A DNA stretch of 64,000 nt from Pseudoalteromonas sp. R3 (GCF_004014715.1 NZ_CP034835.1:2914001-2978000), one strand, 5' to 3'; numbered from the stretch's first letter, positions 27,767-36,861 are shown. Notes: a model not told the origin generated them from the letters alone. Numbers and translations: made by a program.

Positions 27767-28642
27767 ATGAGCCGCCTCAACTACCACCACCTCTACTATT
27801 TCTGGCGTGTTGCCAAAGCTGGCAGCCTGACGCAGGTTGCTCAGGATGTGCACATTTCTCAGTCTGCCCTGTCAATCCAGATTAAGCGGTTGGAGCACAC
27901 GATGGGCGTCTCATTATTCGAAAAACAGGGCCGCAGACTAATCCTGACTGATGCAGGCAAACAAGTATTGGTGTACGCCGACGATATTTTTTACAAAGGT
28001 GAAGAGCTGGAGTCCTTTTTATTGAAAGGTGTAGCGACCGAACGACAACACCTGTCCATTGGCGTGCAAACCACCTTGTCGCGAAACTTTATCGAAAGCT
28101 TTATCAGCCCCTTACTCTGTGATCCTCACATCAGCTTTACCCTGACCACCCGGGATATGGATACTTTGCTGCAAGGGTTAAGTAATCATGAATTGGATCT
28201 GGTTCTGACAAACCGCCTGGCCAGTCAGGATGAAGCACGCTGGCATACGCAGCTGGTATCGCGTCAGCAGGTTGCCATTGTAGGCCCAAAAGGTGCCAGT
28301 ATCAGCAGTGAATTTCCGACAGGGTACGATAAGGTACGCTGGGTACTACCGGGACCCACCACTGAGATCCGCTCAGCTTTTAACGCCCTGTGTGCAGCAC
28401 ATGAGTATAAGCCGGATATTCAGGCCGAAGTCGATGACATGGCGATGCTGCGACTGCTGGCCAGAGACAGTGGCGCCCTGGCGGTGTTACCCCCGGTGGT
28501 TGTCAAAGATGAAATTGCCCAGGGCCTGCTGGAGCAGTATCAAAGTAAACTGCCCATTTATGAGCACTTTTACGCCATTACCACATCCCGAAAATTTATC
28601 CCTCAGGCCTTGCTGGACTTGCTCAAACAGCCTCTGGCATAA
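27767..28642 (+). CDS. LysR-family regulator divergent from dabBA
   Basis: This 291-aa regulator has the N-terminal winged helix-turn-helix (LTQVAQDVHISQSALSIQIKRLE, residues about 20-42), a linker helix and a LysR substrate-binding fold. The opening NYHHLYYFWRVAKAGS is typical of the NhaR-like subgroup. LysR regulators next to divergent operons usually activate them in response to a metabolite. A link to CO2 or bicarbonate supply through dabBA is my inference from position. It is intact. Confidence 0.9.
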   Translation: MSRLNYHHLYYFWRVAKAGSLTQVAQDVHISQSALSIQIKRLEHTMGVSLFEKQGRRLILTDAGKQVLVYADDIFYKGEELESFLLKGVATERQHLSIGVQTTLSRNFIESFISPLLCDPHISFTLTTRDMDTLLQGLSNHELDLVLTNRLASQDEARWHTQLVSRQQVAIVGPKGASISSEFPTGYDKVRWVLPGPTTEIRSAFNALCAAHEYKPDIQAEVDDMAMLRLLARDSGALAVLPPVVVKDEIAQGLLEQYQSKLPIYEHFYAITTSRKFIPQALLDLLKQPLA

Positions 28643-28711
28643 CAACGTAAAGTGTTGCTTTATGGATATAAAACAGACAACATAGCAATATCTACACAGT
28701 CATAAGGACAG

Positions 28712-30184
28712 ATGATGGCGACCTTGAGCAGTAAGATCCGAGCAGATCGTCCCCACACTTTCTCCAGCCCGTTATTCAAACAATTTGAAAGCGACCGCAA
28801 CCGCATCATCACTTCGGCTGCTGTGCGTCGGCTGCAACAAAAAACTCAGGTGTTCCCACTTGAGCGCAACGCAGCCGTTCGCTCCCGGCTAACTCACTCT
28901 TTGGAAGTGCAGCAGGCCGGTCGCTATATCTGTCAGCTGATCTGTGAATTACTCGCTCAACAGGATAACCATCAGTCTTTGAACTGCGAGTACCAGCGTA
29001 TGCTTGAGTCCATTGTTGAAATGGCTTGCTTAATGCACGACATAGGTAATCCGCCTTTTGGCCACTTTGGCGAGGCAGCTATCAGTGACTGGCTGGACGG
29101 CCACATTGATGAGCTATTCAAACGGCTCTGCGGGCACGCAATGCGTCCTGACATACTGAGAGATCTGACCCACTTTGAGGGCAATGCGCAGGGGATCCGC
29201 CTAGTACACACTCTGCTTAACCTAAACCTCACCTACTCACAGGTGTCTGGCATTATGAAGTACACCCGTTGTGGTACCGAAGCCCCACCAGAACAGCAGC
29301 AGTCACTGGGCTATCTTAAGAAAAAAGTGGGCTTCTATCTCAGTGAACAAGGTTATATTGACAGGCTTGCACATGCATTACACATTGCGCCAGGCTGCCG
29401 GGCACCTTTTTCCTATATCATGGAAGCCGCCGATGATATTTCCTACGGCATGGCCGACCTTGAAGACGCAGTAGAAAAGAACATACTGAGTTATCCGCAA
29501 CTCCAAACCGCTCTACTCGACACCTATGCGGCACTCAGCGCACACTTACCCGAGTCAGATCGGGGGCTAATGGCAGACATGATCCAGGTAGCCACGCGCC
29601 GTAGTGAAAAAATCGCAGGCAATCAGAGTCAGTTCTTTGTCTTTTTGCGGGTTGAGGTAAACCAAAAACTGCCAAAGCATGCGGCTGAGCAGTTCGTAAG
29701 TAACCTGGATGCGGTGACGGCTGGCCACTTCAATCAGGCGCTGATTGAAGATGGCAGCGCCTGCCACCTGCTTATCAAAACCTTTAAACAGGTTGCCAAA
29801 AAGTGGGCCTTTTCTCACCCTGAGGTTGAAGGACGTGAGTTGCAGGGCTATCGGGTTATCAGCGGTTTGCTCAGTATTTATGAACCACTACTTCACCTGA
29901 GTAAGTCGCAGTTTGCACAGCTGATGGACATTCCACTCCCTTCAGATACGCAAGTCCCCGCTATCTCAATCTATTCCGCCAGACTGTTTAAAAAGCTCCC
30001 CGAGAAACACAAACAGGCTTATCGAAATGCACTTTACAGCGACACCATGAGTGCCGCCATACCCGATATCGCAGAGCAGGAATTTTATCTCAGGGTCCGA
30101 TTGGTTATTGACTATATCAGCGGCATGACCGACCAATTTGCCTTCGATGAATATCGGGCATTTCAGGTTATTGACGAAATTTAA
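28712..30184 (+). CDS. dgt: Deoxyguanosinetriphosphate triphosphohydrolase (Dgt)
   Basis: This 490-aa HD-domain enzyme cleaves dGTP to deoxyguanosine and triphosphate, lowering the dGTP pool and sometimes limiting phage replication. The metal-binding residues are visible: His in RSRLTHSLEVQQAGRYI (near residue 70), HD in ACLMHDIGNPPFGHFGE (near 110) and a later Asp in MEAADDISYGMADLED. The length fits E. coli-type Dgt (about 505 aa). AAGGAC lies a few bases before ATG 28712. It is monocistronic, and the neighbouring genes suggest no special role. Confidence 0.93.
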   Translation: MMATLSSKIRADRPHTFSSPLFKQFESDRNRIITSAAVRRLQQKTQVFPLERNAAVRSRLTHSLEVQQAGRYICQLICELLAQQDNHQSLNCEYQRMLESIVEMACLMHDIGNPPFGHFGEAAISDWLDGHIDELFKRLCGHAMRPDILRDLTHFEGNAQGIRLVHTLLNLNLTYSQVSGIMKYTRCGTEAPPEQQQSLGYLKKKVGFYLSEQGYIDRLAHALHIAPGCRAPFSYIMEAADDISYGMADLEDAVEKNILSYPQLQTALLDTYAALSAHLPESDRGLMADMIQVATRRSEKIAGNQSQFFVFLRVEVNQKLPKHAAEQFVSNLDAVTAGHFNQALIEDGSACHLLIKTFKQVAKKWAFSHPEVEGRELQGYRVISGLLSIYEPLLHLSKSQFAQLMDIPLPSDTQVPAISIYSARLFKKLPEKHKQAYRNALYSDTMSAAIPDIAEQEFYLRVRLVIDYISGMTDQFAFDEYRAFQVIDEI

Positions 30185-30460
30185 GTGGGGACCAATGTCC
30201 TGTACGCTCTTTGCACTGTTTTGTTATGGTCAGCCGAAGGTGCGCCACAAGATAAATTTAAAATTTGTACAAATAACACTAGACAGACCCTGTGAGTCCC
30301 TGTAGAGTGAAGGCCGCTAGAAAGAAAGTCGATATTTACATCCTACAATTCGTTGTTTTACACCGCGTAACACAACCTGCAGTATTTAAGTTTCACCTCT
30401 ACTTTTGATGCATTCACACCTATCGAAGGTTAATTTTTATTTATATTACAGGTTAATACT
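30185..30460 (+). promoter_or_regulatory. Long leader region of the cold-shock gene
   Basis: This 276-bp gap precedes the csp gene. Cold-shock genes usually have a 5' untranslated region of over 100 bases that folds as a thermosensor, and the AT-rich tract from 30310 to 30460 fits such a leader. I see no exact cold-box motif. TTGTAC near 30266 could be part of a promoter, but this is weak. Confidence 0.4.
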
Positions 30461-30670
30461 ATGTCTAACACAGTTACTGGTACAGTTAAGTGGTTCAACG
30501 AGTCTAAAGGTTTTGGTTTCATTTCTCAGGAAAATGGCCCTGACGTATTCGCTCACTTCAGCGCTATCCAAGGCGACGGCTTCAAAACTTTGGTTGAAGG
30601 CCAGAGCGTAGAATTCACAGTGTCTCAGGGTCAAAAAGGTCCTCAGGCAGACAAAATCGTAGTTCTTTAA
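30461..30670 (+). CDS. CspA-family cold-shock protein
   Basis: This 69-aa single cold-shock domain binds single-stranded RNA and DNA and melts RNA structure. Both RNA-binding motifs are intact: KGFGFI (RNP1) and VFAHFSAI (RNP2). The sequence [16 protein letters not shown] is nearly invariant in the family. Resemblance is closest to CspC/CspE-type proteins, but subtype cannot be fixed by eye. It has its own leader and terminator. Confidence 0.96.
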   Translation: MSNTVTGTVKWFNESKGFGFISQENGPDVFAHFSAIQGDGFKTLVEGQSVEFTVSQGQKGPQADKIVVL

Positions 30671-30689
30671 TTACTACGCATTTTGCAGA

Positions 30690-30716
30690 AAAAGCGAGCT
30701 AAGGCTCGCTTTTTTC
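30690..30716 (+). terminator. Rho-independent terminator of the csp gene
   Basis: AAAGCGAGC and GCTCGCTTT form a perfect stem with a short TAAG loop, followed by a T-run. It begins about 20 bp after the stop codon. Confidence 0.92.
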
Positions 30717-30839
30717 GTTTCTGCCCTTTCTATCTTTCCCCTGTTACATGAAAAGCTGCATGAAAAATATACACCTTAATAAATTTGTCACGCCCCTCTG
30801 AGCTGCTAGCCTTGAGAAGACAACTCAAGGAGAGACATC

Positions 30840-31976
30840 ATGAAAGCACGGATTGCGCTCATTAGCGCTGCACTGGGTTTATGCTGCCCGGTTTTTGCAA
30901 ATACCCCAGACACTTCAACCTTATCCAGCCAATTTTATTATGATGGCTTGATCATGGCGCCTGATGGCCGTGGCTATTTTGGCCAGCAATGGCTCGAAAA
31001 CGCCGCCGAGGTCACCCTGTACCCTAAAAATGGCAATACCGCCATATGGACACTCACGTTAACCAACGGTCAGGGCCTGCCCATAGTCGGCGAGCCGGTT
31101 AAGATTAGTTCAGCGCCTTTCACCCTGACCACGTCACAATGGCGCGACCCGGCAGGTATGGCCGCCCGATTTAGCAGCAGTGTGCGCGCTAAAGTTCTGA
31201 CCCGGATTGAACAAGGTCTGTTTCGTTTGAAAGCGCCCTATGACGTTTCCGCCCCCCTAACAGATGCCAAAGGCCAGGTTGTTGTCTCGATTAACAATTT
31301 TCATAGCTGTGGCAACGACACTACGCCAGGCACAGACCAATTCATCGCTCAAACCAGCACCCAGCAGCTCAAATTAAAAGTGAAATGCGCAGTCACTGGG
31401 CTGGTTGCTATCCCGGACACGCCGTCGCAGGGGCTGACAACGTCAGGATTGGTAGGCCGTCATTTACACCCAGACTTACTCACGGCGCTGCAAAACCTGG
31501 GGCGAGCCTGGCATGCCCAGCCCGATAAGCCAGCAGGTATGCCCGATCACTTAACCATTACTGGTGCCACCATGCGCTGGGGTGGTATAAACCCGCCGCA
31601 CTTTACCCATAAGTTTGGTGGTACAGTGGACATTCGCCCGATTGGTACGCAAAGTGGCCCCGTCAGTGTCGGCGACGCGGCGTATGACCGTCAGGCAACA
31701 CAAAGTCTGGTGGATGCGCTGGTCCAGCTGGGCGCCACCCAGATCATCTTTGCCGATAACCTCACTGGTGTAACCCAGGTCAAAGCCAATCACAAAAACC
31801 ACCTGCACGTAAGCTTTCTGAGCGAGCCACTGGAACCCTGGCATCATGATGAGTCAGATAGCGATGACGAAGGCCTGCACTGGCACGACTATGAAGGCAT
31901 CTATGATATCCGGTATTTTATCCCCGAGGTAAAACAGCTTAAACCTGACGCATTTGAATTTAACTTGAAAAGATAA
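30840..31976 (+). CDS. Secreted LAS-type metallopeptidase (M15/M74-like)
   Basis: This 378-aa secreted protein has a signal peptide ending near VFANTPD. An N-terminal beta-rich region (residues about 30-180) with two Cys is followed by a C-terminal domain holding the zinc-site pattern of LAS peptidases: HFTHKFGGTVDI (His and Asp, near residue 260) and NHKNHLHVSF (H-x-H, near 325). LAS enzymes cut D-Ala-containing peptidoglycan cross-links, and MepA is the related M74 endopeptidase. The tail is acidic and His-rich (HHDESDSDDEGLHWHD), perhaps for metal binding. AAGGAG lies 7 bases before the ATG. Peptidoglycan is the likely substrate, but this is by fold only. Confidence 0.68.
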   Translation: MKARIALISAALGLCCPVFANTPDTSTLSSQFYYDGLIMAPDGRGYFGQQWLENAAEVTLYPKNGNTAIWTLTLTNGQGLPIVGEPVKISSAPFTLTTSQWRDPAGMAARFSSSVRAKVLTRIEQGLFRLKAPYDVSAPLTDAKGQVVVSINNFHSCGNDTTPGTDQFIAQTSTQQLKLKVKCAVTGLVAIPDTPSQGLTTSGLVGRHLHPDLLTALQNLGRAWHAQPDKPAGMPDHLTITGATMRWGGINPPHFTHKFGGTVDIRPIGTQSGPVSVGDAAYDRQATQSLVDALVQLGATQIIFADNLTGVTQVKANHKNHLHVSFLSEPLEPWHHDESDSDDEGLHWHDYEGIYDIRYFIPEVKQLKPDAFEFNLKR

Positions 31977-31984
31977 ACAGCGAA

Positions 31985-32011
31985 GACGGGCTGCGGTTAA
32001 TCCGGCCCGTC
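31985..32011. terminator. Hairpin between convergent genes
   Basis: GACGGGC and GCCCGTC form a perfect 7-bp stem with a 13-base loop just after the peptidase stop. It may end transcripts from both sides. There is no strong T-run. Confidence 0.5.
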
Positions 32012-32052
32012 ATTGCTTTGTTATTGCCGATAGCATGTTGCCGATAGCGATT

Positions 32053-32547
32053 TCAGCAAATGAGCAGCTTGCCAAACAGGCGTGCGTCAGAAAAAGTGCC
32101 ATTTTTGTAGATTGCCTTACGACGTACCCCTTCAAATTCAAAACCCGCTTTTTCCAGCACCCGCTCAGAGCGAGCGTTTTGTGCGAAAACCACCGCTTCT
32201 AATCGAACCAGGTCTGTGGTGGCTTCAATTTCGTCTATTAACAACTGCAATGCCCGACCGGTAATGCCTTTGCCCCAGTACTCCTCGGCCAGCCAGTAGC
32301 CAATTTCTGCGCTGCGACAATACTCAAAGGTGCCCTGACGCGCTCCGATGCATCCAACCAATGCACCGTCCAGAATAATCGCTCGGGTAAGTCCTTCCTG
32401 ACTGCCCGTGTTGATCCACCACTGCGCATCTTCCGCGGTGTAGGGAGAAGGGACTTTTGGTGACAAAAAGTGCACCGTCGCCGGATTATTTAAATTGCTA
32501 ACCAGGCTTGATTCATCGGCAGGTTCAAATGGTCTGAGTGATAACAT
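32053..32547 (-). CDS. GNAT-family N-acetyltransferase (RimJ/RimL-like)
   Basis: This 164-aa enzyme transfers acetyl from acetyl-CoA to an amine. The opening MLSLRPFEPADESSLVSNLNNP and the core GYWLAEEYWGKGITGRALQLLIDE, with its acetyl-CoA loop, fit the RimJ/RimL type. The closing ARSERVLEKAGFEFEGVRRKA is also typical. It is monocistronic between terminators. The substrate (ribosomal protein or a small molecule) is unknown. Confidence 0.9.
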   Translation of the reverse strand: MLSLRPFEPADESSLVSNLNNPATVHFLSPKVPSPYTAEDAQWWINTGSQEGLTRAIILDGALVGCIGARQGTFEYCRSAEIGYWLAEEYWGKGITGRALQLLIDEIEATTDLVRLEAVVFAQNARSERVLEKAGFEFEGVRRKAIYKNGTFSDARLFGKLLIC

Positions 32548-32654
32548 GTAAGCCCCTTAGCGAATGGATAAAAATTAGAAACATCCATCCTACTTTGCAT
32601 TACCTGTTACGACAACTGTCTTTTTCAACAATTACTTATGCTGTTGGCTAAAAC

Positions 32655-32677
32655 ATACGGGCGATTGCCGCCCGTAT
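32655..32677 (-). terminator. Terminator of the ABC-2 operon
   Basis: ATACGGGC and GCCCGTAT form a perfect 8-bp stem with a 7-base loop, 13 bp after the stop of the last permease gene. The minus-strand tail is GTTTTAG, a weak T-run. Confidence 0.65.
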
Positions 32678-32690
32678 TAACTAAGAGGGG

Positions 32691-34049
32691 TTAGAGTGGC
32701 CTCACTTGTCGGATCCTGACAATCGCCAATGTGGCTATGACCAACACAAATACAGCACTGACCAGCAATTTCCACAGGCTATTTTGTGTCTCCATGGCTT
32801 GTGCTTCAAACAGCGGAAAGTCTTCCACATCCTGACGTGTCACCGGCTTGTCGAAAAACAGAAAATCATAGAAGAAATGGCGAATGGTCTGATGATATTC
32901 AGCCACCTGCTGTCGATATTGCAACTGATAACCACTGCTGGTATTGGCAAGTTCGTTCAGGGTGAGCTGGAAAAACAGTGCCGGAGACAATAGGCTAAGT
33001 GATTGCAGGCGCGCCTGACGTGCCTGATTGTTTTTTATGTTCTCCTCAACAATGGCCTGTACCGCAAGGTCACTCATGTGCTGCTGCGCGTAGTACCACT
33101 TCCAGTCAAATGCCTCACCCAGCGGGGCCGTATCCTGCCAGGCGGGTTCGTGCGTCAGAAACTCATTGAGCGTGGCTTGTTTGTCTTTGTCCCAGCCATC
33201 ATTAAGCGTCATACGTTGTTGCAGTGTTATCTCAAGGGGCGCATCACTTTGGTACTGTGCAGACAAGTATAAGTGCACAGCGCCCGGCACCAACAGTGCC
33301 AGAACAACCCAGCTGCTTAGATAAGCCAGGCTATTGACCACGCTGTTTTTGCCAAAGCTCATGATCAATGCAGCCAGCGCAAACCAGAACACCATATACA
33401 GGCTGGTTGCCCCCAGTACAACCCAGAATAAGGTATCAAAAGGCAAAGACAGTATCACAGCGGCACTGACCAATAGGATAACCACCAGCAACCAGATCAC
33501 TGCAAACCTAAGCGCGATTTGTTTGCCTAGCAGCCTGAAGGCGCTATTAGGCAACGCATTGAGCAATCGCCAACGGCCAGCATGCTGCTCGTCTGAGAGC
33601 AGAGTAACCGTCAGAATTCCTATCACCAATGGCAGAAAGTAAACCAGTACAAAGCCAAGATCCAATCCGCCAGCCCGTTGCTGAGCCGGGTTGACAATTT
33701 CGCGATTGAAGATCTGACTTTGCAGTGCCGTGGCACGTACTTTAGACGCCACCATAGAAGACGGTGTTTCCCCCACAAACAGCGCAGCCCAGGGGCTCAG
33801 CTTCCACTCTGTTGGTGCACTGGCGTAATATGCCAAAGAGCCCGCAGCCGGCAGTGTTTCGCGGCTGTTCACATGTTCCCGCTCCTTCTGAAATACTACC
33901 ATAGATTTATACTGGTCGATACGCACCGACTTGTAACCGAGCGCGCCCTGATAAACGGCAAACACACCCGATACGATAAATAACACCAGAACCAGCTTGT
34001 TGATGGTACCGGCAAACAAGCGTTTGCATTCAAGTTTAAACAGCAGCAT
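32691..34049 (-). CDS. ABC-2 type transporter permease (DUF3526-like)
   Basis: This 452-aa membrane protein has an N-terminal helix (LVLVLFIVSGVFAVYQG), a large extracytoplasmic loop, then five helices around residues 140-270, a second large loop, and a last helix near the C-terminus (LVSAVFVLVIATLAIV). This is the layout of DUF3526-type ABC-2 permeases. I start it at MLLFKLECKR (34049), which overlaps the preceding gene by 14 bp, rather than at 34070. It is third in an operon with another permease and an ATPase, so the complex probably exports a substrate or remodels the envelope. A Zur-like box lies upstream of the operon. Confidence 0.82.
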   Translation of the reverse strand: MLLFKLECKRLFAGTINKLVLVLFIVSGVFAVYQGALGYKSVRIDQYKSMVVFQKEREHVNSRETLPAAGSLAYYASAPTEWKLSPWAALFVGETPSSMVASKVRATALQSQIFNREIVNPAQQRAGGLDLGFVLVYFLPLVIGILTVTLLSDEQHAGRWRLLNALPNSAFRLLGKQIALRFAVIWLLVVILLVSAAVILSLPFDTLFWVVLGATSLYMVFWFALAALIMSFGKNSVVNSLAYLSSWVVLALLVPGAVHLYLSAQYQSDAPLEITLQQRMTLNDGWDKDKQATLNEFLTHEPAWQDTAPLGEAFDWKWYYAQQHMSDLAVQAIVEENIKNNQARQARLQSLSLLSPALFFQLTLNELANTSSGYQLQYRQQVAEYHQTIRHFFYDFLFFDKPVTRQDVEDFPLFEAQAMETQNSLWKLLVSAVFVLVIATLAIVRIRQVRPL

Positions 34050-35475
34050 AAATCCTCCTCTGCATCCCATTTGAGTTCAGGAAAATATACAGCGCCATCA
34101 CAGCCAGCAGCGGTAAAACCCAGGCCAGAGAAACAGCACTCAGTGACCAGCTTAGAGTTGGCATAGTGTAGTGAAATGCATCAAACTCCTGCCAGTAGGA
34201 CTTATCAACGCGTTGTGCTCTGTCGTTGTGATGATGGATCTCATTAGTGTGCAACTGATTCAGTTTTTGAATACGCGCGTATCTGTGTGCCTCTGCTTGC
34301 TGTTCAAAGTCCAGGAAGTGGCGGGTATCGGTGCGCGTCAGTGCCATGGAAAAGTCACGCACAAACAGATAAGGGTTAACCCAGTAAAACTGACTGACAA
34401 ACTGCCGCTGTGCATCAAACTGGGCAACCTGCTGTTGATAGTGCTTTTTGTAAATCTCGGCGTTGAGTTTCTCACCTTCTTGCATCACCAATCCTTTGTA
34501 GTTAACGGGTAGCTCCTCTACCGAAGACACACCATACTTTTTCAGCGTTTCTTCGCGGAATTTACTAAAGTACGGATCGTCCGGGTTGTGACTGTCGCCC
34601 ACTTTGCGGTTATCCAGTTTAATCGCCAGCTCAAAGTCATTACGCTTTTGATGGGGGTACTGGTGATGGGCAAATTCTGCCAGCATGCGCGGCATCAGAA
34701 TAGTCAGGATAAACCACACCGAAGTTAGCAGTACAAGTGCCTGTTTGGGGGCTTTTACCAGACTCGACACCAGCAAAGTCACGGCAATCCAGAACAGGCA
34801 GTAAAGCAGATAAGCCCCCAATAGCAACAACAGCCTTAACGGTGCTTCTGAAGAGAATTGCGCGCCTGCGCTGGCCGCCATGCCCAGTGCTAACACAAAC
34901 ACGGGTAAAATAAAGATCACAGATAAGAACAAGTAACTGAAGCTTTTTCCTGTCACCAGCGCACGGAATGACACGCCCATCGACATCAACTGCCGTAATG
35001 TGCCACTTTTTTGCTCGCCACTGACACTGGCAAACCCCAGTGCAATGATAAGCAACGGCCAGATGATCAGCAAAATATTGGCGCTACTGAGCTCGGAAAA
35101 GCGCAGCAGGGTTCCACCGTCCTGATCGTTTGCAAAGTTTGCACTATTTTGTTTGTGTGCTTCCAAAAAGATACTGTCGCCGACCCAGGCGTTCACACCC
35201 AGGTCAAAAAAGCTCAGCGCACTGGGCGGGCGAAATGCAAAGTGACCAAAATGCGCGACCCGGTGTGGGTGTCTGTCGGGCTGTGCATTCCACTGCTGCT
35301 CGACGATTTCCTGCGCTTTGGTTTGGGTATGGACACTTTGCTGGTACTGCTGCCACCCTGTAAACAAGGCAACCGCCAGCAATAGCTGAGTCATAAAAAA
35401 GAGCAACCACAGGCTCGGGCTTTTACGCTTACTGGCCAGTTCATGGCGACAGATCTGCATTATTTTATTATTCAT
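34036..35475 (-). CDS. ABC-2 type transporter permease
   Basis: This 479-aa permease is similar in layout to the next gene: helix 1 at LWLLFFMTQLLLAVALFTGW, a first large loop, a block of about four helices (residues 135-270), another large loop with many Tyr, Gln and His residues, and a final helix (WVLPLLAVMALYIFL). The two permeases probably form a heterodimer with the ATPase encoded 39 bp upstream. The last 14 bp overlap the next gene. Substrate is unknown. Position beside the metallophore genes and shared Zur-like boxes suggest a role in metal stress. Confidence 0.83.
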   Translation of the reverse strand: MNNKIMQICRHELASKRKSPSLWLLFFMTQLLLAVALFTGWQQYQQSVHTQTKAQEIVEQQWNAQPDRHPHRVAHFGHFAFRPPSALSFFDLGVNAWVGDSIFLEAHKQNSANFANDQDGGTLLRFSELSSANILLIIWPLLIIALGFASVSGEQKSGTLRQLMSMGVSFRALVTGKSFSYLFLSVIFILPVFVLALGMAASAGAQFSSEAPLRLLLLLGAYLLYCLFWIAVTLLVSSLVKAPKQALVLLTSVWFILTILMPRMLAEFAHHQYPHQKRNDFELAIKLDNRKVGDSHNPDDPYFSKFREETLKKYGVSSVEELPVNYKGLVMQEGEKLNAEIYKKHYQQQVAQFDAQRQFVSQFYWVNPYLFVRDFSMALTRTDTRHFLDFEQQAEAHRYARIQKLNQLHTNEIHHHNDRAQRVDKSYWQEFDAFHYTMPTLSWSLSAVSLAWVLPLLAVMALYIFLNSNGMQRRIYAAV

Positions 35476-35514
35476 ATGTCAGACAATTCCTGTTTCTACA
35501 TCGACAAGTCAGCC

Positions 35515-36237
35515 TTAGCTGGCTGCTCGCATGACGGCTTTCCCTGAAATGAGTTCATGGTAAGTGGTTTCTAAACTGCTCAGAGGCAATTGATTGTTAT
35601 CCAGCAGAGTCAGTAACTGACCCTTATCCATAATGCCGATTTTATCTGCCAGCGTGTGGGCACAGTAAAAGTCGTGCGTGACCATCAATATGGCCGCCCC
35701 TTTTTTTGCCAGCCGCTCAATGATGCCAATGAATTCCAGTGTTGCACTCGGATCCAGGCCTGAGGTTGGTTCATCCAGTAACAGAACTTTAGCCTGACGC
35801 ATAATCGCAAATGCGATACCAACCTTTTGTCGCATGCCTTTTGAATAATTTTTTAATGATTGTTTGCGGGCATTTGGTTCCAGGCCGGTTTCGTCCAGCG
35901 CTGCGTGGATCTGTGTGTCACTGACCGTCAATCCGGACAGACTGGCAAGGTACTTGAGGTTCTCAATGGCATTAAACTCCTGATACAGGTTTACCTGTTC
36001 AGGCAAGTACACCAACTTGTCTTTACAGCTGACACTTTGGTGCACATCGATACCGTCGATCAGTGCCTGACCGCTGTCAGGCTGAAGGAAATTAAGAAAA
36101 ATATTGAGTGTGGTACTTTTTCCAGCACCATTGGCACCCAGCAGACACATGATCTCTCCCTGTGCCACTTTAAAGCTCAGATCGGTGATCACCTGCTTAT
36201 CCGCAAAGGACTTGTTTAACTGTATGGCTTCTAACAC
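35515..36237 (-). CDS. ABC transporter ATP-binding protein
   Basis: This 240-aa ATPase has Walker A LLGANGAGKST (near residue 33), the ABC signature in LKNYSKGMRQKVG (near 128), Walker B VLLLDEPTSGLD (near 150) and the switch His in MVTHDF (near 183). It drives the two downstream permeases. It is first in the operon, 107 bp after a Zur-like palindrome (36344-36358), so it may be induced when zinc is scarce. Confidence 0.92.
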   Translation of the reverse strand: MLEAIQLNKSFADKQVITDLSFKVAQGEIMCLLGANGAGKSTTLNIFLNFLQPDSGQALIDGIDVHQSVSCKDKLVYLPEQVNLYQEFNAIENLKYLASLSGLTVSDTQIHAALDETGLEPNARKQSLKNYSKGMRQKVGIAFAIMRQAKVLLLDEPTSGLDPSATLEFIGIIERLAKKGAAILMVTHDFYCAHTLADKIGIMDKGQLLTLLDNNQLPLSSLETTYHELISGKAVMRAAS

Positions 36238-36343
36238 TAAGAATACTCCCTGATACGATAAAAACCGCGCACGCCCAAGCCTGCTAGCGTGTCAGCCTGG
36301 TTGAGCATGAACGGTTCGAATAGACGCAATTAACGTCACGTTT

Positions 36344-36358
36344 AGTTATAACATAACA
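36344..36358. promoter_or_regulatory. Candidate Zur box upstream of the ABC-2 operon
   Basis: AGTTATAACATAACA is a near-palindrome that fits the gammaproteobacterial Zur pattern TGTTATANNATAACA except at the first base. It lies about 107 bp upstream of the ATPase start. Thirteen of its 15 bases are the same as in the box at 38984. A Fur box would look different (GATAATGATAATC repeats). Confidence 0.6.
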
Positions 36359-36399
36359 TCAAAATACTAAATAGGAACAGTTTTTATTTACTAATGCCA

Positions 36400-36852
36400 T
36401 TAACCGGTTGGTACCAGAAAACTTGCGGTGCCTGTAAACGCGCCGCCTTCGACGTGGATCTGGCCATTCTTATAATAGACGAGGTTGTCAGACAATCGCT
36501 TCTTACAATGCTTAGGAAAGAACCCTTCAAAGCGAACTTCTTCTGTCGTATTGATAGTACGTTTAAACTTAATGTCTAAGTCTCTGAGGTAGACTTCCCC
36601 TACCTTTTCGGTCAACTGGTTATCCCAGCATCCGTAAATAATCCCCAACTGGGAAATCCAGATCATGGCGCTTTGTGCGCTAAAATGAAAACGGCCATCT
36701 CCGGGCATTTGAAAATGCTCAACATTAATACGACCGTCAATATAACCGGGCTCCAGAGAGACAGAGCTAAAAGACATGCGCTCTTCACGCCAGCCATTTT
36801 CGAGGTAGTCTGACATATAAGCGCGCTGCTGCGCTTGGGTTAGTTGAATCAT
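36400..36852 (-). CDS. Hotdog-fold thioesterase, FcoT-like
   Basis: This 150-aa protein resembles hotdog thioesterases, probably of the FcoT type: a helix with AQSAMIWISQLGIIYGCWDN (residues about 59-78) followed by strands (VYLRDLDIKFKRTI, then VRFEGFF). FcoT of mycobacteria (Rv0098) hydrolyses long-chain acyl-thioesters and belongs to a locus that makes a metal-binding isonitrile lipopeptide. Here the gene is the third in an operon with a nicotianamine-synthase-like enzyme and an MFS exporter, 9 bp after the latter. It could release or trim an acyl part of a metallophore, or be a general acyl-CoA thioesterase. The family match is by eye and moderate. Confidence 0.6.
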   Translation of the reverse strand: MIQLTQAQQRAYMSDYLENGWREERMSFSSVSLEPGYIDGRINVEHFQMPGDGRFHFSAQSAMIWISQLGIIYGCWDNQLTEKVGEVYLRDLDIKFKRTINTTEEVRFEGFFPKHCKKRLSDNLVYYKNGQIHVEGGAFTGTASFLVPTG

Positions 36853-36861
36853 GGTTAATCC

